Positions 1 through 6,376 of a stretch of DNA of 15,561 nt are shown in pieces. The notes below the pieces were generated by a model. It was not told the origin of the DNA and did not search any database. It saw nothing but the letters and a program-made list of their open reading frames with translations. The stretch's first letter is position 1. Each line of letters begins with the position of its first letter. The DNA comes from an uncultured Gammaproteobacteria bacterium. GTDB lineage: Bacteria; Pseudomonadota; Gammaproteobacteria; Pseudomonadales; UBA5518. The DNA lies in contig CAIXOY010000429.1 in the NCBI GenBank assembly GCA_903921135.1, positions 1-15,561 on the forward strand, given 5' to 3'. Position numbers and translations under genes: made by a program.

Positions 1-211
1 GAGCCCGGATGCGGGCCACGGCATCTTCACCGGCGGCGCGGTTGCGACACGCGAGCAGCACGCGCGCACCGGCAGCTGCCAGCGCACGCGCCGTCTCGAA
101 GCCGATGCCGCCGTTTGCACCGGTGACCAGCACCGTCCGCGCGGAAAGATCGCGCCCTGCGAGCACCTCGTCTGCGGAGGTGCGGCCGTTGAATCGCGTC
201 GTCGTTGTCAT
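1..211 (-). CDS. Short-chain dehydrogenase/reductase (SDR), N-terminal part, cut by window edge
   Basis: About 70 N-terminal residues of an SDR oxidoreductase are present; the rest lies left of the window. The protein begins MTTTTRFNGRTSADEVLAG and then gives a beta strand (TVLVTGAN) and the dinucleotide-binding motif TGANGGIG at about residues 30-37. This is the classical SDR TGxxxGIG signature. The next strand reads ARVLLACRNR, where the Arg residues after the strand would suit NADP(H), though this is only suggestive. The leader before the Rossmann strand resembles retinol-dehydrogenase/WWOX-like SDRs, but the catalytic Tyr-Lys pair is outside the window, so no substrate can be proposed. 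The ATG at 209-211 is the first in frame; no strong Shine-Dalgarno sequence precedes it. The gene diverges from the DUF2891 gene with 54 bp between the starts. Confidence 0.85.
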   Translation of the reverse strand, partial: MTTTTRFNGRTSADEVLAGRDLSARTVLVTGANGGIGFETARALAAAGARVLLACRNRAAGEDAVARIRA

Positions 212-231
212 GCCCGTGGTACCGGTCCAGA

Positions 232-244
232 ATCCGGGCCGGAT
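232..244. repeat. 13-bp perfect inverted repeat in the SDR/DUF2891 divergent gap
   Basis: ATCCGG-G-CCGGAT is a perfect inverted repeat with 6-bp arms and a 1-bp centre. It lies between two divergent starts (211 minus, 266 plus), where an operator for both genes would be expected. Its protein partner is unknown. GC-rich DNA yields such palindromes by chance, so the regulatory role is inference. Confidence 0.3.
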
Positions 245-265
245 CATAGGCGCGCGGGAGCAGCG

Positions 266-1387
266 ATGCGAGTGACAACGGCTGTCGCGCGGCTTGCTGC
301 GCTGCTCATGGGCGTGATGGCAACTCTGATGGGCAACGATGCGGGAGCGGCGCTCGCGCCGGGAGCGGATATGGAACAGGCCTCGCACTTTGCACGGATG
401 TCGCTCGCGGGGCTGGACCGCGAGTACCCGAACAAGCCGAACGAACTCCTCACCGGGCCCGCGGATCTCAAGACCCCGCGCGAACTGCACCCGGCCTTCT
501 GGGGCCACTTCGACTGGCATTCCTCGGTGCACGCGCACTGGATGCTGCTGCGCTTGCTGCGGCTGCATCCGGAATTGCCGGAGGCCGCGGAGATCCGCAC
601 GCGGATCGGTGCGCATCTCACGAAAGAAAACCTCCTGGCGGAGACGGCCTACTTCGAGCCGCGCCACAACCAGAGCTTCGAGCGCATGTACGGCTGGGCC
701 TGGCTGCTGCGCCTCGCGCAGGAGTTGCGCGGCTTCGATGATCCGGATGCACGCTCGTGGGCCGCTAATCTTCGCCCGCTGGAAGATCGCATCGTCGCGC
801 TCACGGAGGGTTACCTGCCGCGGCTCACCTATCCCGTGCGCACCGGCATCCATCCCGACACCGCGTGGGCGCTCTCGCAGATGATCGATTACGCACGCGC
901 AACCGGGAACGTGGCATTCGAGGCACTGCTGCTGCAACGCGCGAAGGATTACTACTTCAAGGATGCTGACTACCCCACCACCTTCGAGCCCTCGGGGCAG
1001 GACTTCTTTTCGCCGGGCTTGAACGTCGCGGACCTGATGCGCCGCGTGCTGAAGCCCAAAGCCTATTCCTCGTGGCTGAACCGTTTCGCGCCGGGGCTGC
1101 GTCGCGCACGGCTCGGTGCTTGGGCCACGCCCGCGGTGGTGAGCGATCTGGAAGATCCGCAGATCGTTCATCTGGTGGGATTGAATCTGAGCCGCGCATC
1201 GGCGATGCAAGGCATCGCAAGCGCGCTCGACACGCGTGACCGCCGGCGCCGCAATCTGGAGCAGGCGATGCAGGCGCACGCTGCGGTGGGCTTGCCGCTG
1301 GTGTCGTCGGGTCACTACGAGGGCGAGCACTGGCTGGCGAGTTTCGCGGTGTATTACCTGACGGGGGCGGGGCTCTCCGGAGATTGA
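266..1387 (+). CDS. DUF2891 family protein, probably exported
   Basis: This 373-residue protein matches the DUF2891 family by its signature block at about residues 75-94 (HPAFWGHFDWHSSVHAHWM). Further conserved-looking blocks are PRHNQSFERMYGWAWLL, HPDTAWALSQMIDYA and EGEHWLASFAVYYL near the C terminus. The repeated His/Trp/Asp-rich helices suggest an alpha/alpha-barrel-like fold, as in sugar-active enzymes, but the biochemical role of the family is not established. Residues 1-29 form a signal-peptide-like stretch (basic MRVTTAVAR, hydrophobic core, AGA-A), so the protein probably works in the periplasm. The start is supported by GGGAG at 256-260, five bases before the ATG. It diverges from the SDR gene. 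No link to the catabolic genes further right is evident. Confidence 0.85.
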   Translation: MRVTTAVARLAALLMGVMATLMGNDAGAALAPGADMEQASHFARMSLAGLDREYPNKPNELLTGPADLKTPRELHPAFWGHFDWHSSVHAHWMLLRLLRLHPELPEAAEIRTRIGAHLTKENLLAETAYFEPRHNQSFERMYGWAWLLRLAQELRGFDDPDARSWAANLRPLEDRIVALTEGYLPRLTYPVRTGIHPDTAWALSQMIDYARATGNVAFEALLLQRAKDYYFKDADYPTTFEPSGQDFFSPGLNVADLMRRVLKPKAYSSWLNRFAPGLRRARLGAWATPAVVSDLEDPQIVHLVGLNLSRASAMQGIASALDTRDRRRRNLEQAMQAHAAVGLPLVSSGHYEGEHWLASFAVYYLTGAGLSGD

Positions 1388-1409
1388 GTCATGAGCCCGA
1401 GGCATGAAA

Positions 1410-1439
1410 TTGACAACGATTGTTGAGCCTTCATAGGAT
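1410..1439 (+). promoter_or_regulatory. Candidate parDE promoter with overlapping imperfect palindrome
   Basis: A perfect -35 hexamer TTGACA (1410-1415) is followed 18 bp later by TAGGAT (1434-1439), which matches four of six bases of the -10 consensus. An imperfect palindrome, CAACGATTGTTG (1414-1425, 10 of 12 positions symmetric), overlaps the -35 end and could be the operator for autorepression by ParD, which is usual for this family. The -10 box lies only 6 bp before the ParD ATG. The AGGA inside it (1435-1438) also sits 7 bp before the ATG and could serve as a Shine-Dalgarno sequence if transcription starts further upstream. Confidence 0.5.
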
Positions 1440-1445
1440 CGGCCG

Positions 1446-1694
1446 ATGAGTCAGACCATGAGCTTTGCCCTTCCCCCGACGTTGCGTGCCTACGTTGATC
1501 AGCGTGTTCGCTCCGGAGAATTCGGGAACACCAGCGAGTACCTGCGCGAATTGATCCGTCGGGATCAGGAAGAGCAGTCCCGCAAGCGCCTGCGTGAGCT
1601 TATTGCCGATGGGCTGGCATCCGGCGAAGGCCGGAACCTGACGCCCGAGTTGGCGTTGGAGTTGCGCCATCGGGCCCTGGGCGACGCCGATTGA
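1446..1694 (+). CDS. parD: Type II antitoxin, ParD/CopG ribbon-helix-helix family
   Basis: This 82-residue protein has an N-terminal ribbon-helix-helix DNA-binding fold: the strand MSFALPPTLRAYVDQRV (from about residue 5), then GEFGNTSEYLRELIRRD, which carries the G-x-(Y/F)-x-(N/S)-x-SEYLR motif of ParD antitoxins. The C-terminal half (EEQSRKRLRELIADGLASG...) is charged and helical, as expected for the segment that wraps the toxin. ParD proteins bind and neutralise ParE and repress their own operon. Length is typical (about 80-90 residues). The stop codon overlaps the ParE start by 4 bp, so the two are translationally coupled in the usual antitoxin-first order. A second ATG at 1458 (Met5) is possible, but the longer form fits relatives that begin a few residues before the RHH strand. 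Confidence 0.88.
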   Translation: MSQTMSFALPPTLRAYVDQRVRSGEFGNTSEYLRELIRRDQEEQSRKRLRELIADGLASGEGRNLTPELALELRHRALGDAD

Positions 1695-2017
1695 AGCCGC
1701 TTCTCCTGCGGCCTGCAGCCGAAGAGGACCTGGTCGAGGCGACGCGCCACTACAGCGTGGAGGCTGGCCGTCTTGTTGCCGAGCGCTTTTTCGACGATGC
1801 GCTCGCAGCCCTCGACACCCTGAAACAGCAACCCCTGATAGGCTCGCCTCGATTGGGGCAGATGTGCGATGTGCCCGGCCTCAGATCGTGGAGGCTCAAG
1901 GAGTTTCCGATGCAGTGGTTTTACTTCGACACGCCCCGACACCTCGATGTGGTGAGGTTGCTCGGTGACCGTCAGGACATACTCGCAATTCTGGAGAGTG
2001 ACCGGCAGGATCGATGA
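1691..2017 (+). CDS. parE: Type II toxin, ParE/RelE superfamily
   Basis: This 108-residue protein has the ParE layout: an N-terminal strand and helix (LLLRPAAEEDLVEATRHYSVEAG), a second helix (ERFFDDALAALDTLKQQP), the G-S-P-x-x-G turn, and the strands GLRSWRLKEFPMQWFYF and HLDVVRLLGDRQDILAIL. The block GLRSW-x5-FP is very characteristic, as is a C-terminal R-x-L-x-x-x-RD motif. ParE toxins commonly poison DNA gyrase, although some members act otherwise; the target here is inferred. Translation appears to start at a TTG (1691-1693) inside the overlap TTGA with the parD stop. A rare start codon would keep toxin below antitoxin. Relatives often have a His (LHG) where this protein reads LLGD. Its own end overlaps the next reading frame by 4 bp. 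Confidence 0.87.
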   Translation: MKPLLLRPAAEEDLVEATRHYSVEAGRLVAERFFDDALAALDTLKQQPLIGSPRLGQMCDVPGLRSWRLKEFPMQWFYFDTPRHLDVVRLLGDRQDILAILESDRQDR

Positions 2018-2766
2018 GCAGATCCCCATGCTCAGGCCCTCAGGCACCCACGTCCATGACGACCCGCCCCGGTAGCTTTAATCACGATTTCTCGCAGCGC
2101 GTGGTACTGCACACGGCAGATGCCGAATGGCTGCCGTCTCCCATGGCCGGCGTGGAGCGGCGCATGCTTGATCGCATCGGTGGCGAAGTGGCCCGTGCCA
2201 CCAGCATCGTGCGTTACGCGCCGGGCTCGCGTTTCTCGCGGCACGTGCACGGCGGTGGCGAAGAGTATCTGGTGCTCGAGGGCGTGTTCTCGGACGAGCA
2301 CGGCGATAACCCGCCCGGCACCTACGTGCGCAATCCGCCGGGCAGCGGGCATTCACCCTATTCCGAGGGCGGCTGCACCATCTTCGTGAAGCTCTGGCAG
2401 TTCGCCGAGGGTGACACGCAAGCGCTGCGCGTCGATACGTGCGCGGCGCAGTGGCAGGAAGGTTTCGTGCCGGGGCACAGAATCCTGCCGCTGCACGAGC
2501 ACGGCGGCGTGCGTACGCGGCTCTCGCGCTCGGCGCCGGGCACGGTGTTCATGGAGCATGTGCACGAAAGGGGCGAGGAGATTCTGGTGCTGGAAGGCTC
2601 CCTGCACGACGAGGACGGCGATTACCCGGCACTCACGTGGTTGCGTCTGCCCGCGGGCAGTCGCCATACACCGCGTGCGGGTGACTCTGGTGCGCTGCTC
2701 TATGTGAAAGAGGGGCACATGGGGGTGGAGTGGTTGGGGTTGCCCGACGGGCGAATGCAACCCTGA
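2014..2766 (+). CDS. Tandem ChrR-like double-cupin protein
   Basis: The protein (250 residues, or 236 from Met15 at 2056) carries two ChrR-type cupin domains in tandem. Domain 1 has H77, H79, E84 and H113 (motif RHVHGGGEEYLVLEG). Domain 2 has H182, H184, E189 and H218 (motif EHVHERGEEILVLEG). Both sets are complete 3-His/1-Glu metal sites. The resemblance is to the C-terminal half of the anti-sigma factor ChrR; no N-terminal zinc-binding anti-sigma domain is present, so this is more likely a stand-alone metal enzyme or sensor. The ATG at 2014 overlaps the parE stop (ATGA), but the first 14 residues are Ser/Pro-rich and unlike relatives. Met15 (MTTRPGSFNHDF) is my preferred start, though neither has a strong ribosome-binding site. 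It converges on the aldehyde dehydrogenase with a 7-bp gap. Confidence 0.82.
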   Translation: MSRSPCSGPQAPTSMTTRPGSFNHDFSQRVVLHTADAEWLPSPMAGVERRMLDRIGGEVARATSIVRYAPGSRFSRHVHGGGEEYLVLEGVFSDEHGDNPPGTYVRNPPGSGHSPYSEGGCTIFVKLWQFAEGDTQALRVDTCAAQWQEGFVPGHRILPLHEHGGVRTRLSRSAPGTVFMEHVHERGEEILVLEGSLHDEDGDYPALTWLRLPAGSRHTPRAGDSGALLYVKEGHMGVEWLGLPDGRMQP

Positions 2767-2773
2767 TCGATGC

Positions 2774-4291
2774 TCAGTCGGACCAGCTGAACTCCACGGC
2801 TTGGCGCCTCGTGTAGCTCTCGAGTCCCCGCATGCCTCCCTCGATGCCGAAACCCGACTGCCCCGCCGGCTCGGAGCTGTGCGCAAAGCCTGCGCCCTCG
2901 GCACTCACAGGGGCGCTAAGCACGCGGACGTTGCCGCTGTGAAGTGCACTGGCCACTCTGTGCCCGCGTCCGAGATCGCGCGTCCAGACGGTTGCCGCCA
3001 AGCCATATTCGCTGTCGTTGGCAAGCTCCACCGCCTCTGCCTCCGTCCGGAAACGAAAGACTGCGATGACGGGGCCGAAGATTTCTTCCCGGGCGACTCG
3101 CGAATCCGGGGCGACGCCGCTCAGTACGGTCGGAGCCACGAAGCAACCCTGCCCACCGTCCGCGGGGGAACGGCCATCCAGAGCCAGAGTGGCTCCCGCC
3201 TCCACGCCGGAATCGATGTAGCGCATGACCCGTTGTCGCTGAAGTGGACTTGCCAGTGGACCAAACCGCGTGAGCGGATCCAGCGGGTGCCCCACGCGTA
3301 TGGCAGAGGCCTGCTCAAGCAGTTCCGCGAGGAGCGCGTCGTACAGTGATTCATGCACGATCAGACGCGAACGCGCTACGCACACCTGCCCCTGGTTCCA
3401 CAGTGCGCCGCCGAGAATCTGCGCCACAAGGTCCTTCAGGTCTGCCGCCGACATGTCGCCGAAGACGATCTCGGGAGACTTGCCGCCACACTCGAGGATC
3501 ACCGGCTTGATCGTGCTCGATCCGATAGCCATCAGCACGGCTTTGCCGCTCGCGGTGGATCCGGTGAAGGCCAGCATGTCCACGGCCGCGTTGCGCGCCA
3601 GGAGTTCGCCGGTTGCACCAGCTCCCGGCACTACGTTGAACACGCCTGGGGGGATGCCCGCCTCTATGGCAAGCCGCGCGAGCCTGAAAGTGGAGCGCGG
3701 TGATAGCTCCGATGGTTTGACCACCACGCTGTTGCCTGCCGCCAGGGCAGGGCCGATCTTGAGTGCGACGTTGATGGCGGGGAAATTCCAAGGCGTGATG
3801 ATCCCGACCACGCCTCTGGGGCGCTGCAGCTGGAGTTCCAGCGAGTTCGGTCCGGTCGGTGCGGTCGCGCCGAAGGTCTTGTCGATGGACTCGGCGTAAT
3901 AGCGGATGAAACCCGCGGCGACGCCTGCTTCGCCGAGCGCGGCGGAGATCGGCTTGCCTATATCCAGACAGTCGTCGAGCGCGATCAACTCCGCATCGCG
4001 CTCGATGAGGCTGGCAAACTGCAGAAGCGACTGGCGTCTTCCCTGTGGCCCCATGCGCCCCCACGGACCGGCATCGAAAGCGCGCCGCGCGGCACGCACG
4101 GCAGATCCGATGTCATCCGCTCCGGCGCAGGGACACGAGGGTGCTGGCGTTCCGTCTGCCGGGTTGGTGCGGGCATGAACGTCCCGGGGTTCCTCATCCC
4201 GCGCGGAACCATCAATGAATGGCCGCACGTCGAAACCCGCCGTTGCGGCTCGGGCGTACCAGTCAATGGCAGGACTGTTCACCTGATTCAT
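2774..4291 (-). CDS. NAD(P)-dependent aldehyde dehydrogenase
   Basis: This 505-residue protein is a full-length ALDH-superfamily enzyme that oxidises an aldehyde to a carboxylic acid. It has the oxyanion Asn in TPWNFP (N169), Lys in KPSE (K192), the FTGS cofactor loop (about 242-245), the general base Glu in ECGGKSP (E267), the catalytic Cys in NQGQVCVARSR (C304) and EEIFGP (about 402-407). It should be cytoplasmic. The ATG at 4289-4291 (MNQVNSPAIDW) is chosen over an in-frame TTG at 4357, which would overlap the upstream nitrilase gene. It is the last gene of the GMC-DUF2817-nitrilase-ALDH run, 52 bp after the nitrilase stop, and would act on the aldehyde made by the GMC enzyme (inference). 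The C-terminal region lacks the common PFGGxKxSG loop and instead reads SSEPAGQSGFGIEGG, which may indicate an unusual substrate site or oligomer contact. Confidence 0.93.
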   Translation of the reverse strand: MNQVNSPAIDWYARAATAGFDVRPFIDGSARDEEPRDVHARTNPADGTPAPSCPCAGADDIGSAVRAARRAFDAGPWGRMGPQGRRQSLLQFASLIERDAELIALDDCLDIGKPISAALGEAGVAAGFIRYYAESIDKTFGATAPTGPNSLELQLQRPRGVVGIITPWNFPAINVALKIGPALAAGNSVVVKPSELSPRSTFRLARLAIEAGIPPGVFNVVPGAGATGELLARNAAVDMLAFTGSTASGKAVLMAIGSSTIKPVILECGGKSPEIVFGDMSAADLKDLVAQILGGALWNQGQVCVARSRLIVHESLYDALLAELLEQASAIRVGHPLDPLTRFGPLASPLQRQRVMRYIDSGVEAGATLALDGRSPADGGQGCFVAPTVLSGVAPDSRVAREEIFGPVIAVFRFRTEAEAVELANDSEYGLAATVWTRDLGRGHRVASALHSGNVRVLSAPVSAEGAGFAHSSEPAGQSGFGIEGGMRGLESYTRRQAVEFSWSD

Positions 4292-4343
4292 GCAGGGCCC
4301 CGGTGATCTGTGTGCAGCAGGCACGTTGCCGTCGGCATCGGGC

Positions 4344-5276
4344 CTACTCCTCGGCAACCGGACATTTCAGAGGCGATTTGACGGAGCGATCCCAGTGCAG
4401 GGAAAAGACATCCGGGCGACTGTAGTGGCCTGCGCCGTCGTACAACCACTTGACGTCGTCGATCAGCGCCAGATCTATCTCTGCCTCGACGAGCACCTCC
4501 CGGTCGAAGACCGGACCGGCCAGATACTGGCCGTTGGGGCCGATGATGGCGCTGCCGCCCTGCATGGCCCAGCGCGAAGGGTCGTCGCTCACATCAGGGC
4601 TGCCTGGGGGTAGCCGATCTGCGGACATCACTTCGCGCGCGACCAGCACAAAGCAGCCGTTCTCGAAGGCGAGTTGCCGCGTGCAGGCATCCACCCACGG
4701 ATTGATCGTCGTGTGCCCCGGCCAGACACTGGCATGCACCTGGACGCCGAGATTGCAGAGCGCATAACGTGCCAGCGGCATCATGTGCTCGAAGCAGATG
4801 AGCCCGCCGAGCTTGCCGACGGGTGTATCCCACGCTTCGATGTCGGATCCGTCCCCCCTTCCCCAGACCAGTCGCTCCGTGGTCGTGGGAACCAGCTTGC
4901 GGTGCGCGCCCAGCAGATTGCCGTCCGCTCCGATGAAGATCTGGGTGTTGAACACAGTGCCGCCTGCACTTTCCTGAAGGCTCAGCACGACGACACAGCC
5001 CGCGCGCGCTGCGGCGGTACGCACCATGGCCACTTCGGGGCCGTGTACAGACACGGCGCAGGCTTGCAATTGCCGGCGGAACCAGGTGAAGCGCGGGTCG
5101 CGCACGCTGATGCTTGCCCAGTAGGGGTAACCTTGCAGCCACACCTCCGGGAACACGACGAGGCGCGCACCCAGTGCGGCGGCTTCGGCGATTGCGGCGC
5201 AGGCTTTCTCTGCTCCGCGACGGGGGTCGTGGTACTCCGGTGCCCACTGCACAACCACTGCCTTGAATGTGCTCAT
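4344..5276 (-). CDS. Nitrilase (carbon-nitrogen hydrolase superfamily)
   Basis: The 310-residue protein hydrolyses a C-N bond, most likely a nitrile to an acid plus ammonia. The Glu-Lys-Cys triad is complete: E44 in FPEVWLQGYPYW, K127 in HRKLVPTTTER and C161 in GLICFEHMMPLARY. Three things place it with true nitrilases and cyanide-hydratase-like enzymes rather than amidases: the LVWGRGDGSDI stretch, an aromatic residue after the catalytic Cys, and the C-terminal GAGHYSRPDVF motif. Members form spiral oligomers in the cytoplasm. The ATG at 5274-5276 is supported by AGGAG eight bases upstream; an in-frame start at 5360 would run deep into the preceding gene. It lies 14 bp after the DUF2817 stop, so the two are almost surely cotranscribed. 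The natural substrate cannot be read from sequence. Confidence 0.93.
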   Translation of the reverse strand: MSTFKAVVVQWAPEYHDPRRGAEKACAAIAEAAALGARLVVFPEVWLQGYPYWASISVRDPRFTWFRRQLQACAVSVHGPEVAMVRTAAARAGCVVVLSLQESAGGTVFNTQIFIGADGNLLGAHRKLVPTTTERLVWGRGDGSDIEAWDTPVGKLGGLICFEHMMPLARYALCNLGVQVHASVWPGHTTINPWVDACTRQLAFENGCFVLVAREVMSADRLPPGSPDVSDDPSRWAMQGGSAIIGPNGQYLAGPVFDREVLVEAEIDLALIDDVKWLYDGAGHYSRPDVFSLHWDRSVKSPLKCPVAEE

Positions 5277-5284
5277 CTGTTTCG

Positions 5285-5289
5285 CTCCT
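5285..5289 (-). promoter_or_regulatory. Ribosome-binding site deciding the nitrilase start
   Basis: The minus strand reads AGGAG here, eight bases before the nitrilase ATG (5276). This selects MSTFKAVV as the N terminus and rejects the in-frame start at 5360. The site lies just past the 3' end of the upstream DUF2817 gene, whose stop is at 5291-5293. Confidence 0.65.
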
Positions 5290-5290
5290 G

Positions 5291-6376
5291 TCAGGTATGC
5301 AGGCCGGCGATCGATTGCTCGACCACCTGCAGCGCGCGTGTCCACACCGCATAGCGCCACGCCGGATCAGCCGGGCAGTAGGCCTCCACGACATCGTGCC
5401 TGATGGCCTCCGGTGCCCGGATGCTGTCGCCGTGGTGACGCAGCCGCTGTTCCGCCCGCATCACGCCTGAGGTGTGCTGGAGGTCATAGGTGCCGAACTC
5501 GAGGACGATGGCGCTGAGTTCGCGTCCCTCGAACCAGCTTTCGTAGCCATCGGAGGCGTGACCGGTGACGGGGTAGTAGTCGCCCGCGCCGGCCTCGCGT
5601 GGTGCCAGCACCCAGTGGCCGAACATCTTCCGCACGCGCTCTAGGGCGGTGCCCGCCTGCATGCACACCGCCAGGCCGTAGCCATACGGGCCTACACCGC
5701 TGTGGCAATCCACTACGACGATCCGTTGCGCCGAACCCACATGCTCCCGAAGCACGGACTCGAGTACGAGGCGCGACCACGCGGGCGCATGCCCGCCGAA
5801 AGAAAACCCCGACGGCTCCTCGTACTGCCCACCCCACATCGCGGTATTGAGTGCAAGCGTGCCGTGCTGGCGTGCGAATTCGGCGAGCAGTGCGTCTCCG
5901 TCCTCGGCCTGCGAATGAAAAGCCCTCGCGATTGCCCGATACCCTGCATTGACCGGTAGCGGGGCGTTGAAATCCACGAAGTTCCGACAGAGATCGATGT
6001 TGTCCTCGTTGGTGCGGCTGGCGTATGCCGCCCCCCAGGGATTGACCGCGTGCACCATCAGCACCGCAGTATCGGGCGAGAGTGCACCGAGCATTCCCGT
6101 CTGCAGAAGGCCTGTCTGTATCGCAGAGCCGCACATCAGCTCCGGGCCGTGCACGCCTGACAGGATGACAAGAATCCTGTCTGCGCAGAGCGGGCCGAGG
6201 CGAGCGACGCTGATGCCTACCGGTTCTCCGGCAGGACCCGTACCGGGGTGCTGCACGAAGCGTCGGGTGATGCCGGCGTGGTCGCAGGCTTCTGCGAAAT
6301 TGCGGTGGGCTCCGGTGTAGTCGCGCGCAAACCAGGCGTCGAGCACGGAGGCATCGCAGCCCGGCAGCAGGCTCAT
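5291..6376 (-). CDS. DUF2817 family, M14-like zinc hydrolase
   Basis: This 361-residue protein belongs to DUF2817, a relative of M14 carboxypeptidases and of succinylglutamate desuccinylase/aspartoacylase. Putative zinc ligands are H76 and E79 in SGVHGPELMCGSA and H225 in VVDCHSGVGPYGYG. The motif NEDNIDLCRNFVDF (123-136) carries the Arg/Asn pair expected for carboxylate binding, and E293 in IVLEFGT is the likely catalytic Glu. No signal peptide is seen, so it should act in the cytoplasm, probably cutting an amide, N-acyl or peptide-like bond; the true substrate is unknown. Its ATG overlaps the stop of the GMC gene (ATGA, 6373-6376), with GAGG at 6384-6387 seven bases upstream, so translation is coupled. 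HGPE replaces the HGVEG seen in many relatives, but the ligands are kept. Confidence 0.88.
   Translation of the reverse strand: MSLLPGCDASVLDAWFARDYTGAHRNFAEACDHAGITRRFVQHPGTGPAGEPVGISVARLGPLCADRILVILSGVHGPELMCGSAIQTGLLQTGMLGALSPDTAVLMVHAVNPWGAAYASRTNEDNIDLCRNFVDFNAPLPVNAGYRAIARAFHSQAEDGDALLAEFARQHGTLALNTAMWGGQYEEPSGFSFGGHAPAWSRLVLESVLREHVGSAQRIVVVDCHSGVGPYGYGLAVCMQAGTALERVRKMFGHWVLAPREAGAGDYYPVTGHASDGYESWFEGRELSAIVLEFGTYDLQHTSGVMRAEQRLRHHGDSIRAPEAIRHDVVEAYCPADPAWRYAVWTRALQVVEQSIAGLHT

Noticed and set aside
4292..4357. Upstream TTG start for the aldehyde dehydrogenase
   Set aside because: It would overlap the nitrilase stop and add a Pro/Arg-rich tail; the ATG at 4291 gives a normal ALDH length.
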